Positions 48,974 to 58,191 of a DNA stretch of 64,000 nt are shown here, one piece after another. The notes beneath the pieces are model-generated. The model was not told the origin of the DNA and searched no databases. It saw nothing but the letters and a program-made list of their open reading frames with translations. This stretch comes from an uncultured Veillonella sp. (GTDB lineage Bacteria > Bacillota > Negativicutes > Veillonellales > Veillonellaceae), in contig NZ_URAR01000009.1 in the NCBI RefSeq assembly GCF_900545795.1, positions 26,702 to 90,701 of the forward strand. The letters are read 5' to 3'. Made by a program: the position numbers and the translations under genes. Within the stretch, counting starts at the first letter, position 1. Every line of letters begins with the position of its first letter.

Positions 48974-50593
48974 ATGAAACGAAATACATGGTCTACGTGG
49001 TCGTTCATGTTGTTATTAGGCATTACTACATTAGGTGTAACGGCTGTAGATGCTGTGTATAGTCCGGCAGTTAAGGCCGCAGTGATTCCCATTATAAAAG
49101 AAGGGGATGGGCAGAGCTCTAAAGGTCAGGAAGGACGTATTATGGGCAATGTGGTGGATGTGGAAACAGGGACTACTGCATCAAACTATGCCACTACTAA
49201 GGCTGATTCAAGCGATAAGAGCAAGGGCAGCAAAGCGAAAACTGAGGCTATAAAGACTGATTCAAAAGAAAAGAGTCAAGGGGCTAAAGCCAAAAATGAT
49301 GCTTCAAAGTCAAATAGTACAGTATCCAAGAGCGAATCCTCTAAGAGTACAGCCTCCAAGTCAAATAGCACAGTGGCTAAGAATGTAAAAACTGTAAATA
49401 GCCCAGCCTATAATACTAATGAAGATACTAAAATTCCCAATATTCGTGTGTTATTAGGGGGCCGTACAACTCCATTGACTGTAACCGGCAATGGGGAAAT
49501 TAGCGTGTATAATGAAGACAAAAAGCCCTTTCAACGAGTGACTACGGGACAAGCTGTAGTGGTAGGTCTAAAAAAGAATAAACTTACCATTAATGGTAAG
49601 GCTGTAGAGGGCGAAATATATTTAAAATCTTGGCAAGGCAAGACGAGTACCATTGTCAAAGTGGATGGTAAGCCTTATCGTGGGGCTGTAAAAATTGTGC
49701 CCACCTCTAATGGCTCTATGTTAGTCATTAATGAGACATCTTTGGAGTCCTATTTATATGGTGTAGTTCCAGCTGAAGCGGTGCCAAGTTGGCCGCAAGA
49801 AGCGCTGAAGGCACAAGCAGTAGCGGCGCGGACCTATGCTTTATATAATATGAATCAAAGTGTATCTAAGCCCTATGATGTAAAGCCTACTACCAGTCAT
49901 CAAGTATATAGTGGCCAAGCTGGTGAATATGATAGCACGACGCGCGCTGTTGATGCGACAAAGGGCATGGTCATGAAATATAAGGGGGCGCTTATTGAAG
50001 CGTTCTTTCATTCTGATGGTGGTGGATTTACAGAAGATAGCGTCAATGTTTGGGGGAGTGTAGTTCCCTATTTAAAGGGTGTTAAAGATTATTCTAATAA
50101 TAGTAATACTTCAGCATGGACAGTCAATCTAACTCGCAGTGCTTTGGAAAACAAATTAAAGGCTGCCGGCAAAGATGTAGGCACTTTAAAAGAAATCAAG
50201 CTTAGTACTTTGCGTAAGCGTCCAATTAAAGCCAGTGATCGTGGTGTTTCTGGCCGTGTATTAAATGCTACTTTTGTAGGTTCAAAGAAGAGCTTAACCC
50301 TCAGTGGCGACACAATCATGAAGATGTTAGGGCTAAAATCTACTTTATTTGATTTTTATGTTAATGTGAAGCCACCTGCTACGGCTGATAGTTTTAAAAG
50401 TCCTAAGGCCTATCATACGTTTAAGAAGGCAAATGATACAGTCTACATTCGTGGCTATGGATGGGGACATGGCTTAGGTATGTCTCAGTGGGGCGCTGCT
50501 GCGATGGCGCAAAAAGCAGGCAATAGCAAGGATTACTATAAGACGATTTTAACCCATTATTATTCAGGCATCACTATTGATAAAATATATTAG
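48974..50593 (+). CDS. SpoIID/LytB domain secreted protein
   Basis: 539 residues. Signal peptide (FMLLLGITTLGVTAVDAVYS), a Ser/Lys-rich linker of KSNSTVSKSESSKST type (70-140), then the SpoIID domain: VVPAEAVPSWPQEALKAQAV, YSGQAGEY, FFHSDGGGFTEDS, and the closing GWGHGLGMSQWGAAAMAQK. The family includes SpoIID lytic transglycosylase, which cleaves denuded glycan, and LytB amidase enhancers. No sporulation genes occur nearby, so a vegetative wall role is more likely. A shortened copy of its last codons lies downstream (50631-50665). Confidence 0.9.
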   Translation: MKRNTWSTWSFMLLLGITTLGVTAVDAVYSPAVKAAVIPIIKEGDGQSSKGQEGRIMGNVVDVETGTTASNYATTKADSSDKSKGSKAKTEAIKTDSKEKSQGAKAKNDASKSNSTVSKSESSKSTASKSNSTVAKNVKTVNSPAYNTNEDTKIPNIRVLLGGRTTPLTVTGNGEISVYNEDKKPFQRVTTGQAVVVGLKKNKLTINGKAVEGEIYLKSWQGKTSTIVKVDGKPYRGAVKIVPTSNGSMLVINETSLESYLYGVVPAEAVPSWPQEALKAQAVAARTYALYNMNQSVSKPYDVKPTTSHQVYSGQAGEYDSTTRAVDATKGMVMKYKGALIEAFFHSDGGGFTEDSVNVWGSVVPYLKGVKDYSNNSNTSAWTVNLTRSALENKLKAAGKDVGTLKEIKLSTLRKRPIKASDRGVSGRVLNATFVGSKKSLTLSGDTIMKMLGLKSTLFDFYVNVKPPATADSFKSPKAYHTFKKANDTVYIRGYGWGHGLGMSQWGAAAMAQKAGNSKDYYKTILTHYYSGITIDKIY

Positions 50594-50630
50594 TCTTAAA
50601 GAATGTTAGCAGCCGTTATTAATCCCAATA

Positions 50631-50665
50631 CAGGCATCACTATTGATAAATATATTAGTCTTAAA
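50631..50665 (+). repeat. duplicate of the 3' end of the SpoIID gene
   Basis: 35 bases starting CAGGCATCACTATTGATAAA match 50565-50600 except for one deleted A. The gap 50594-50871 has no gene; further similar fragments (TTTCGT(A/G)ACTAT) occur at 50687-50755. Confidence 0.85.
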
Positions 50666-50871
50666 AGGCGTGTTTATGATCTTGAGTTTCGTAACTATGG
50701 ATAGAATATATTGATTTAATGGTGTGCTTATAAAAGAGAATTTCGTGACTATCGTTACAATGTATTTTTATGGAACGTTTATAAAGTAGGCCTAGTATAG
50801 ATAAAGATATGTATAGTTAAGGATTTGTATAGATTCGTATAGATGGAGAATGGAAAGGAAGTAATAAGTCC

Positions 50872-51894
50872 ATGAAAGTGACAGATTTTGATTATGAATT
50901 GCCAGAGGATCTCATTGCGCAGCATCCGGTGGAGCCAAGGGATTCCTCGCGCCTCATGGTATTAGATAAGCACACAGGGGGCGTAAGTCATAAAGAGCAT
51001 TTCTATGACATTATGGATGAATTAGGTGAAAATGATGTACTCGTGTTCAATGATACCAAGGTAATTCCTGCTAGACTTTATGGACATCGCAAGGGCAGCG
51101 GTGGCAAGGTAGAAGTACTTTTACTCACTCCTTGTGGCGAAAACCGTTGGGAATGCTTAGTGAAACCAGGCAAGAAATGCCCTATTGGTCAAGAGTTAGT
51201 CTTTGATGATCGCTTAACTGGTGAAGTAGTAGATAAAACAAGCTTTGGTGGCCGTATTATTCAATTTACCGCTGATGGTGTATTTGATGATATTATTCAA
51301 GACATTGGTGAAATGCCTTTACCTCCATATATACACGAAAAGTTAGAGGATAAAGACCGGTACCAAACTGTGTATGCCCGTGAAAAAGGATCTGCTGCAG
51401 CGCCTACAGCAGGGCTTCATTTTACGCCAGACTTATTAGAAAAACTAAAAGCTAAAGGCGTTACCTTAGCTTTTGTGACCTTGCATGTAGGACTTGGTAC
51501 CTTTAGACCTGTTTCAGTGGACACGATTGAAAATCATGAAATGCACAGTGAATACTATGTAGTGGCTCAGGAAACAGCTGATTTAATTAATGCTGCTAAG
51601 GCGGCAGGGAAGCGCATTATTGCAGTAGGCACTACATCGGTGCGCACTTTGGAGTCAGCTACTAAAGAGGGGCAAGTGCAGGCTGGTCATGATTGGACTC
51701 AGATTTTTATCTACCCAGGTTATGAATATAAAACGGTGGATGCTTTAATTACTAATTTCCATTTACCGCAATCCACCTTACTTATGTTGATTAGCGCCTT
51801 AGCAGGTCGTGAACAATGCTTAGCAGCCTATAAAGAGGCGGTGGAAAAGCGATACCGTTTCTTTAGTTTTGGCGATGCTATGTTTATTCGTTAA
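50872..51894 (+). CDS. queA: S-adenosylmethionine:tRNA ribosyltransferase-isomerase
   Basis: 340 residues, full-length QueA: MKVTDFDYELPEDLIAQHP, VFNDTKVIPARLYG, AAPTAGLHFTPDLL, TLHVGLGTFRPV and TNFHLPQSTLLMLISAL. It converts preQ1-tRNA to epoxyqueuosine using the ribosyl part of SAM. Followed by tgt, the preceding enzyme of the pathway. Confidence 0.98.
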   Translation: MKVTDFDYELPEDLIAQHPVEPRDSSRLMVLDKHTGGVSHKEHFYDIMDELGENDVLVFNDTKVIPARLYGHRKGSGGKVEVLLLTPCGENRWECLVKPGKKCPIGQELVFDDRLTGEVVDKTSFGGRIIQFTADGVFDDIIQDIGEMPLPPYIHEKLEDKDRYQTVYAREKGSAAAPTAGLHFTPDLLEKLKAKGVTLAFVTLHVGLGTFRPVSVDTIENHEMHSEYYVVAQETADLINAAKAAGKRIIAVGTTSVRTLESATKEGQVQAGHDWTQIFIYPGYEYKTVDALITNFHLPQSTLLMLISALAGREQCLAAYKEAVEKRYRFFSFGDAMFIR

Positions 51895-51981
51895 CTAAGA
51901 GTTGTGTAAATTTTCGATTGCAGATTGCGTAAAATTTCAATAAAGTTCCTATAATATCTAGGTAGGCTTAGTGATTTATGT

Positions 51982-51987
51982 TATAAT
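51982..51987 (+). promoter_or_regulatory. -10 box before tgt
   Basis: Perfect TATAAT 38 bases before the tgt start; another TATAAT-like word lies at 51953-51958. A -35 element is not clear. Confidence 0.45.
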
Positions 51988-52024
51988 GTTTACTTGATAG
52001 ATTAATATAGTTAGGAGGATATGC

Positions 52025-53134
52025 TTGGTTATTACCTATGAATTACAAAAGGAGTGCCCCCATACAGGCGCTCGAGCTGGTTTATTGCATACCCCTCATG
52101 GAACATTTAAAACACCTATGTTTATGCCCGTAGGTACACAGGCTACGGTTAAAACTATGTCTCCGGAAGAGTTAAAAGAGATGGGCGCTCAAATTATTTT
52201 GAGCAATACCTATCATTTATTCTTACGCCCAGGTCCAGAGCTTGTGGAAGAGGCCGGTGGTTTACATCGTTTTATGAATTGGGATGGTGGCATTTTAACC
52301 GATAGCGGTGGCTTCCAAGTATTTAGCTTAGGCGATCTTAGAAAAATTACAGAAGAAGGGGTAGCCTTTAGATCTCATATTGATGGGTCTAAAAAGTTCC
52401 TATCTCCTGAAATTGCTACAAAGGTTCAAGAACAACTAGGGGCGGATATTGCGATGGCATTTGATGAATGCATTCCATATCCTGCTGATTACGCCTATGC
52501 TGATCGCTCAACAGCGCGCACAACTCGCTGGGCAGAGCGTTGCCGTGAGGCCCATACATCAAAGACACAAGGTATGTTTGGCATCGTGCAAGGTGGTATG
52601 TATAAAGATTTGCGTACCCGCAGTGCTAAAGAACTTGTGGCTATGGATTTTGATGGATATAGTATTGGTGGTTTATCTGTAGGTGAACCACATGATATTA
52701 TGTATGATATATTAGAACACACGACACCATTATTGCCGACCAATAAGGCGCGGTATTTAATGGGCGTTGGCACGCCAGACTGCTTAGTAGAAGGTGTGGC
52801 GCGCGGTGTGGATATGTTTGACTGTGTGTACCCAACGCGGGTGGCGCGCAATGGTATGGCCATGACTCATACAGGCCGTGTTACTTTGAAAAATGCAACC
52901 TATGCACATGATTGGGGCCCTATTGAAGAAGGCTGCCAATGTTATGCATGTCGCAATTATTCACGGGCGTATATTCGTCATTTATATAAGGCTGAAGAAA
53001 TTTTAGCATTCCGCCTTGTATCTTATCATAATTTGTACTTTTTATTGGATTTCATGCGCCGCATGCGTCAAGCAATTTTAGACGATCGATTCCCGGCTTT
53101 CCGCGATGAATTTTGGGGTCAATACGGTAAATAG
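52025..53134 (+). CDS. tgt: tRNA-guanine transglycosylase
   Basis: 369 residues; swaps G34 for preQ1 in GUN anticodons. Catalytic Asp in LTDSGGFQVFSL and nucleophile in DMFDCVYPTRVARNG; zinc site CQCYACRNYSRAYIRHL. The TTG start at 52025 is set by AGGAGG 6 bases upstream; the ATG at 52021 is out of frame and stops at once. It leads the common tgt-yajC-(5-FCL)-secDF group. Confidence 0.98.
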   Translation: MVITYELQKECPHTGARAGLLHTPHGTFKTPMFMPVGTQATVKTMSPEELKEMGAQIILSNTYHLFLRPGPELVEEAGGLHRFMNWDGGILTDSGGFQVFSLGDLRKITEEGVAFRSHIDGSKKFLSPEIATKVQEQLGADIAMAFDECIPYPADYAYADRSTARTTRWAERCREAHTSKTQGMFGIVQGGMYKDLRTRSAKELVAMDFDGYSIGGLSVGEPHDIMYDILEHTTPLLPTNKARYLMGVGTPDCLVEGVARGVDMFDCVYPTRVARNGMAMTHTGRVTLKNATYAHDWGPIEEGCQCYACRNYSRAYIRHLYKAEEILAFRLVSYHNLYFLLDFMRRMRQAILDDRFPAFRDEFWGQYGK

Positions 53135-53169
53135 GTGCTGAAAGATATATTTTTTGGAGGTGAATACGA

Positions 53170-53451
53170 ATGGGTGATGTATCACAATTATTTCAAGCAG
53201 GTTGGCCGATTCTATTAATGGTTGTTATTTTCTATTTTCTTTTGTACCGTCCTCAAAAGAAACAACAGAAAGCTAGAAATGAATTGCTTAACAATTTGAA
53301 ACGTGGTCAAAAAATCGTTACAATTGGTGGCATTTACGGCACAATCAACGAATTACATGAAGACTATGTAATGCTTCAAGTAGCTGAAAAAGTTGAAATG
53401 AAATTTGCTCGTACTAGCATTGCGACTGTATTAGGCAAAGATGACAAGTAA
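53170..53451 (+). CDS. yajC: preprotein translocase subunit YajC
   Basis: 93 residues: one N-terminal membrane helix (WPILLMVVIFYFLLYRPQ) then KKQQKARNELLNNLKRGQKI and VTIGGIYGTI. It associates with SecDF. GGAGGTG precedes the ATG. Confidence 0.96.
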   Translation: MGDVSQLFQAGWPILLMVVIFYFLLYRPQKKQQKARNELLNNLKRGQKIVTIGGIYGTINELHEDYVMLQVAEKVEMKFARTSIATVLGKDDK

Positions 53452-53452
53452 T

Positions 53453-54013
53453 ATGGATAAATCAACCTTACGCCTTGCTTTTAAAGCAAGGCGTCAAGCT
53501 ATGTTGGCTGAAGATTGTGAAGTTCGTGCACAAGCATTAGTGGAGCATATAAAAAGTCTCCAGATTTATAAAAATGCCCGGTCTATTATGGCGTATTTAG
53601 CCATGCCTAAAGAGGCGAACTTAGATGCACTAATAGAGTCGGCGCTGGCTTCAGGTAAAACTGTATATGTGCCAGTGTGCGTAGATAAAACTCATATGAT
53701 TGCTGCTAAGCTGACTTCTTTAGATGATATAGATCGAGGTGTACTCAACATTCGAATTCCTAAAGCAGGATATGACACAATTGATGCATCTGCACTTGAT
53801 CTCATTCTCGTGCCAGGCGTAGCCTTTGATGAAACAGGTGGTCGCCTTGGTATGGGCGCAGGCTATTATGATCGATTTTTAGGGCCTGTGCAGACTCATA
53901 AATGTATTGGTGTAGGTTGGGACACACAGGTCAGTGAGGAATTACTGCCTATGGAGTCCTATGATAAGCGACTCGGTGGACTTGTCACCGATTGTAGAAT
54001 TAAGATGTTTTAA
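53453..54013 (+). CDS. 5-formyltetrahydrofolate cyclo-ligase
   Basis: 186 residues: KSTLRLAFKARRQAM at the start and LILVPGVAFDETGGRLGMGA followed by GYYDRFL, the ATP/folate site of the family. It converts 5-formyl-THF to methenyl-THF in one-carbon metabolism. It overlaps or abuts yajC: ATG 53453 lies one base after the yajC stop and another ATG lies at 53441; no Shine-Dalgarno separates them. Its position between yajC and secD is unusual in function but suggests co-transcription. Confidence 0.93.
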   Translation: MDKSTLRLAFKARRQAMLAEDCEVRAQALVEHIKSLQIYKNARSIMAYLAMPKEANLDALIESALASGKTVYVPVCVDKTHMIAAKLTSLDDIDRGVLNIRIPKAGYDTIDASALDLILVPGVAFDETGGRLGMGAGYYDRFLGPVQTHKCIGVGWDTQVSEELLPMESYDKRLGGLVTDCRIKMF

Positions 54014-54043
54014 ACCATAGGGTTTAAAAAGGGGGAATAACCT

Positions 54044-55309
54044 TTGAATAGTAAGGCAGTTGCCAAGTTTCTTGCTGCCATTGCAATTATAATTGGGGTC
54101 TTCGTTTATTTTATTGGACCTCTGGCAGAATCAATTAAACAAGGCCTCGATTTACAAGGTGGTACACATATTGTACTTGAAGCCGAAGATAGTGGCGATA
54201 ATAAGGTAACCGACGATGCGGTGGACCGTGTTATCCAGATTTTGAGCCGTCGTATTAATGAAATGGGGCTTACTGAGCCACTCATTCAACGAGAGGGCAA
54301 GAAACGTATTATCATTGAATTACCAGGTGTAAAAGACCCTGATGAAGCGATTAAGACCATCGGTAAAACGGCGGTTATGGAATTTCGCGATGAAGCAGGC
54401 GTTGTGCATTTAACTGGTAACGACTTAAAAGATGCTAAAGAACAACTTGTTCAAAATAAACAAGCTGAAGTAGCGCTTGAATTTACTGATGAAGGGGCAG
54501 AGAAATTTGCTCAATTAACAGGTGCTAATATTGGTCGTCATATCGGGATTTATCTTGATGGCGAACAATTGACAAATCCTATCGTTAACCAAGCGATTAC
54601 TGGTGGTAAAGCGGTTATTACAGGGAGCAGAAACTTAGATGAAGCTAAGAATTTAGCTGTATTATTGCGTTCAGGTGCGCTTCCAGTAAAAGTTAAAGTT
54701 ATGGAAGTTCGTACAGTAGGTCCAACACTTGGACAAGATTCCAAGGATAAATCTGTTACAGCCTTTGCTGTAGGGGTTGGCCTCATCGTCGCTTTCATGT
54801 TAATCTTATATCGTCTATCTGGCTTTGTTGCTACCATGGCATTGCTTGTCTATGTTATGATTTTGCTCGTCGTGCTCGGCCCGTTGGTACTCAATGCTAC
54901 TTTGACATTGCCGGGGATTGCGGGGATTATCCTGTCTATGGGGGTAGCGGTGGATGCGAATATCCTTATTTTCGAACGTTTTAAAGAAGAAGTGTTTGAA
55001 GGTAAAACGCTCCGCATGTCCATGGAATCAGGTTTCCGTCGTGCTTTTGGTACGATTTTAGACGCTAATACATCCGTTATGATTACGGCGATTGTTTTGA
55101 TTTTATTAGGTTCTGGTCCAGTAAAAGGCTTCGCCATTACACTGGCTCTAGGCGTTATAGTAAGTATGTTTACAGCTATTACAATGAGCCGCTCCTTGCT
55201 TCATTTGCTCATTCAATGTAACATTACAAATCATCCATTCTGGTATGGTGCGAATATTTCTCCAAGCGCAACAATGGACCTCTTTAAGAAGGGAGGGACT
55301 AAGAAATGA
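54044..55309 (+). CDS. secD: protein translocase subunit SecD
   Basis: 421 residues: one N-terminal helix, the SecD signature LDLQGGTHIVLEAED, an external P1 region (RRINEMGLTEPLIQREGKKR) and five C-terminal helices (GIILSMGVAVDANILIFERF). It helps SecYEG release exported proteins using the proton gradient. TTG start with GGGGGA 7 bases upstream. It overlaps secF by ATGA. Confidence 0.97.
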   Translation: MNSKAVAKFLAAIAIIIGVFVYFIGPLAESIKQGLDLQGGTHIVLEAEDSGDNKVTDDAVDRVIQILSRRINEMGLTEPLIQREGKKRIIIELPGVKDPDEAIKTIGKTAVMEFRDEAGVVHLTGNDLKDAKEQLVQNKQAEVALEFTDEGAEKFAQLTGANIGRHIGIYLDGEQLTNPIVNQAITGGKAVITGSRNLDEAKNLAVLLRSGALPVKVKVMEVRTVGPTLGQDSKDKSVTAFAVGVGLIVAFMLILYRLSGFVATMALLVYVMILLVVLGPLVLNATLTLPGIAGIILSMGVAVDANILIFERFKEEVFEGKTLRMSMESGFRRAFGTILDANTSVMITAIVLILLGSGPVKGFAITLALGVIVSMFTAITMSRSLLHLLIQCNITNHPFWYGANISPSATMDLFKKGGTKK

Positions 55310-56205
55310 GTTTTGACGTAATTAAGCACCATCGCTGGTGGTTTATCATTTCTTCCATACTCGTTATTGCGAGTTTAGCCTCCATGTTGACTAAGGGCTT
55401 TAACTTTGGTATCGATTTTACTGGTGGTACAATTGTAGAAGTTCGCTTCGCTCAACATGTAGATGTATCACAAGTACGTGAAGATTTAAAACAATTTGGT
55501 TTAGAAAATGCCATCATCCAAGAGTCTAATCAAGACCAAGCTAGTGCGGAAAGTGATATTATCATTCGTACTCGTAATTTGGATGCTAATGAAAGCCGTG
55601 CTATTGTAGATAGTCTTTCTAAGAATGTAGGCCCTAATGAAGTAAAACGTGTGGAATCTGTAGGGGCTGTTATTGGCTCAGAAGTAACACAACATGCGTT
55701 AATTAACTTGGCAGTTGCCTTTGTAGCCTTGGCGCTTTATATTTCCTATCGCTTTGAATATAAAATTGCCCTTTCTTCATTGGCTGCGATTTTCCATGAC
55801 TTGTTCATCGTACTTGGTGTATTCTCCTTCTTCCAGTTAGAGATTGACTCCTCCTTCTTGGCGGCGATTCTAACCGTAGTAGGTTACTCCATGAATGAGT
55901 CCGTAGTTATTTTTGACCGAATTCGTGAAAACACACATACACATAAGCGTACAGACACATTTGCTGACCTTGCTAATGCAAGTATTGAGCAAAGTATTCA
56001 CCGTAGTATGTACACCTTGCTTACTGTTATGTTTGCTTGCTGTTCTCTTTACTTTTTCGGTGGAGATACAACTAAAAACTTTGCGCTTTGTATGATTGTA
56101 GGCTTTATTAGTGGTGCGTATTCTGCGATTTGTGTGGCTACCTCCATTTGGGCGATTTGGAAAAGTCGCAATAAAAAAGATCTGCGCAATGCATCTCGCG
56201 CTTAG
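55306..56205 (+). CDS. secF: protein translocase subunit SecF
   Basis: 299 residues. FNFGIDFTGGTIVEVRFA is the SecF signature; the second half has the conserved helices with VVGYSMNESVVIFDRIREN. Works as a complex with SecD and YajC. ATGA overlap with secD; a terminator follows. Confidence 0.97.
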   Translation: MSFDVIKHHRWWFIISSILVIASLASMLTKGFNFGIDFTGGTIVEVRFAQHVDVSQVREDLKQFGLENAIIQESNQDQASAESDIIIRTRNLDANESRAIVDSLSKNVGPNEVKRVESVGAVIGSEVTQHALINLAVAFVALALYISYRFEYKIALSSLAAIFHDLFIVLGVFSFFQLEIDSSFLAAILTVVGYSMNESVVIFDRIRENTHTHKRTDTFADLANASIEQSIHRSMYTLLTVMFACCSLYFFGGDTTKNFALCMIVGFISGAYSAICVATSIWAIWKSRNKKDLRNASRA

Positions 56206-56224
56206 CTTATAGAGTTAAATTAAT

Positions 56225-56289
56225 AAACACAGTGATTATTTGTGGCGGTCTTTCGTATTATGACCAAAGCAAGAGAAATCACTGTGTTT
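56225..56289 (+). terminator. terminator of the tgt-secF operon
   Basis: Perfect 13-bp stem AAACACAGTGATT (56225-56237) / AATCACTGTGTTT (56277-56289) with an inner GGTC/GACC hairpin and T-rich DNA after. Confidence 0.88.
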
Positions 56290-56388
56290 TATTTTAGTTG
56301 TCTGTATTGTAAAGTATAAGTCGGAGGGAAACTATATTGTAAATTATATTAAAAATCGCTTTGTTGGTGAGTTAGAGAGGAAGGTTAT

Positions 56389-57564
56389 ATGAACACGATA
56401 AAAGAAAATAATCGCATATGGACGCCTGAGTTTATAGGGGCAGGGCTTAGTAGTTGTTTATTTTATATGAGTCAATATGTATTAATCGCTGGATTGCCAT
56501 TGATTATTACTTTATCCTATGGTGGCACTGCGTTTGAGGCTGGCCTGGCTATGACATACTTTCAAATAGGGACTATTTTGTGTAGACCGTTTGCTGGTGA
56601 ATTAATTGATGCTTTAAATAAGCGTCGTGTACTTTTTACATCGACTCTAGTATTTTTACTTATTATGATTGCCTTTTACTTTACCACGTCCTTAAACCTC
56701 ATATTTTTATTGCGCTTTTTCCATGGCATGGTATTTGCTATTGGCACAACTGCTGTGGCTGCGGTTGCGGTACTCGTATTACCTAAAGCGCGGAAGGGTG
56801 AAGGGATTGGTTATTTTTCCGTATTTGTCAATATTGCCATGGTAGTAGGTCCTTTTTTGGGATTGACCATTTTATCCGTATGGGAAAATGAAGCCTTCTT
56901 TGGATTTTTAATTTTAGGTTCCTTCATTAGTTTTTATGCAGCGAATCGAAAACGATTGGATGATACGATTGCATTGCCTGTGAAAAATAAGACTAAAAAA
57001 TGGAATGTAAGTAGATTTTTAGAGAAAGCTACCTTGCCTTGGGCTATTATGGGGGTATTTTTGAGTTTTAGTTACTCTGGAGTCTTAGTGTTTATTCCCA
57101 TTATGCTAAATGAAATGGGACAAGGGTTGATGGCTAGCTTTTTCTTTGTAGTATTTGCTATTACAATTGTGGTCACTCGTCCTTGGGTAGGGAGAGCTTT
57201 TGATCAATTAGGGCCGAATCGATTGATTTACCCAGGTTTTATTATTTACATTTTAGGGATTGTCGTATTAAGCTTTGCTGCTAATGCATGGTGGGTTATC
57301 CTTTCCGCACCCATTATTGGGTTGGGGTATGGAGCCATTAGTCCAGCCTTTCAAACCTTAGGTGTACAAGCAGCGAGACCAGAACGAGCTGGAGCTGCCA
57401 ATGCGACGTACTTTTTATCTTTAGATATTGGCGTCGGTCTAGGCTCTGCTATTTTGAGTTTAATTATAGGCTATGTGGGCTTCCGTGCTATGTATTTACT
57501 AGATGCAGGGATTGCTCTGTTGGGGTTTGTAATATATCACATGTACATTAGGAGGATACTGTAG
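56389..57564 (+). CDS. MFS transporter
   Basis: 391 residues with twelve predicted membrane helices; typical MFS parts are GTILCRPFAGELIDALNKRR between helices 2 and 3, FFHGMVFAIGTTAVAAVAVL, and TRPWVGRAFDQLGPNRLIYP in the second half. The drug/sugar efflux-like branch is likely but the substrate is not known. It stands alone with GAGAGGAAGG before the ATG. Confidence 0.88.
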   Translation: MNTIKENNRIWTPEFIGAGLSSCLFYMSQYVLIAGLPLIITLSYGGTAFEAGLAMTYFQIGTILCRPFAGELIDALNKRRVLFTSTLVFLLIMIAFYFTTSLNLIFLLRFFHGMVFAIGTTAVAAVAVLVLPKARKGEGIGYFSVFVNIAMVVGPFLGLTILSVWENEAFFGFLILGSFISFYAANRKRLDDTIALPVKNKTKKWNVSRFLEKATLPWAIMGVFLSFSYSGVLVFIPIMLNEMGQGLMASFFFVVFAITIVVTRPWVGRAFDQLGPNRLIYPGFIIYILGIVVLSFAANAWWVILSAPIIGLGYGAISPAFQTLGVQAARPERAGAANATYFLSLDIGVGLGSAILSLIIGYVGFRAMYLLDAGIALLGFVIYHMYIRRIL

Positions 57565-57672
57565 TGTACATAAAATTGAAATAATCACATTTAATTTACA
57601 ATATTACATGTAATATAACTATTCAATTATTTTTTATATATTGATATATTTAGATTTACTTTAATTATAATT

Positions 57673-57715
57673 GCCGTATTTATAAGGTGTTTTATTACAC
57701 GGTTATAAATACGGC
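57673..57715 (+). terminator. hairpin after the MFS gene
   Basis: Perfect 13-bp stem GCCGTATTTATAA (57673-57685) / TTATAAATACGGC (57703-57715) with an inner GTGT/ACAC, followed by TAATTTTATTTT. Confidence 0.75.
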
Positions 57716-58191
57716 TAATTTTATTTTCATTAAATATTTTTATGTATGCAAAATTGAGATGATAGTGTAGTTGTTTGAGTTCTCTAATTATGATAATATA
57801 ATGAAGAAAAGGATAATAAAAGAGCAAATAAAAGGACAAAAGATATATATGTAGTTTAGTATTTGAAATAAAAAGTTTATTAATATAAATTAATTATTTT
57901 GAGTATATACTGACTATAATTAGTGGATTTGCCGATTATCTGTTTTTTATGTGCCTAATATGGAGAATAGTGAGGACTCTTATATATAAATATATCGAAA
58001 TATAGGGAATTTTTTATGAATAAATGTATACCAAATAGCTATTCATTTATATTGGCCAGTTTTACATGAGGGCGAAAAAGTTTACTTAGATCCTCCTGTA
58101 ATTTGTTTGTTGTGTGATGTTGGTTAAGCATGTGACTAAAAGTGTAGCAGTATTGGCATAGAAGTAGTCACGATTAGAAAGGAAGAGTGTT
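57716..58191. other. AT-rich region before the adhesin gene
   Basis: About 480 bp of AT-rich DNA without a gene. It must hold the adhesin promoter, but no convincing -35/-10 pair is seen. AAAGGAAGAG near the right end is the Shine-Dalgarno of the adhesin. Confidence 0.45.
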
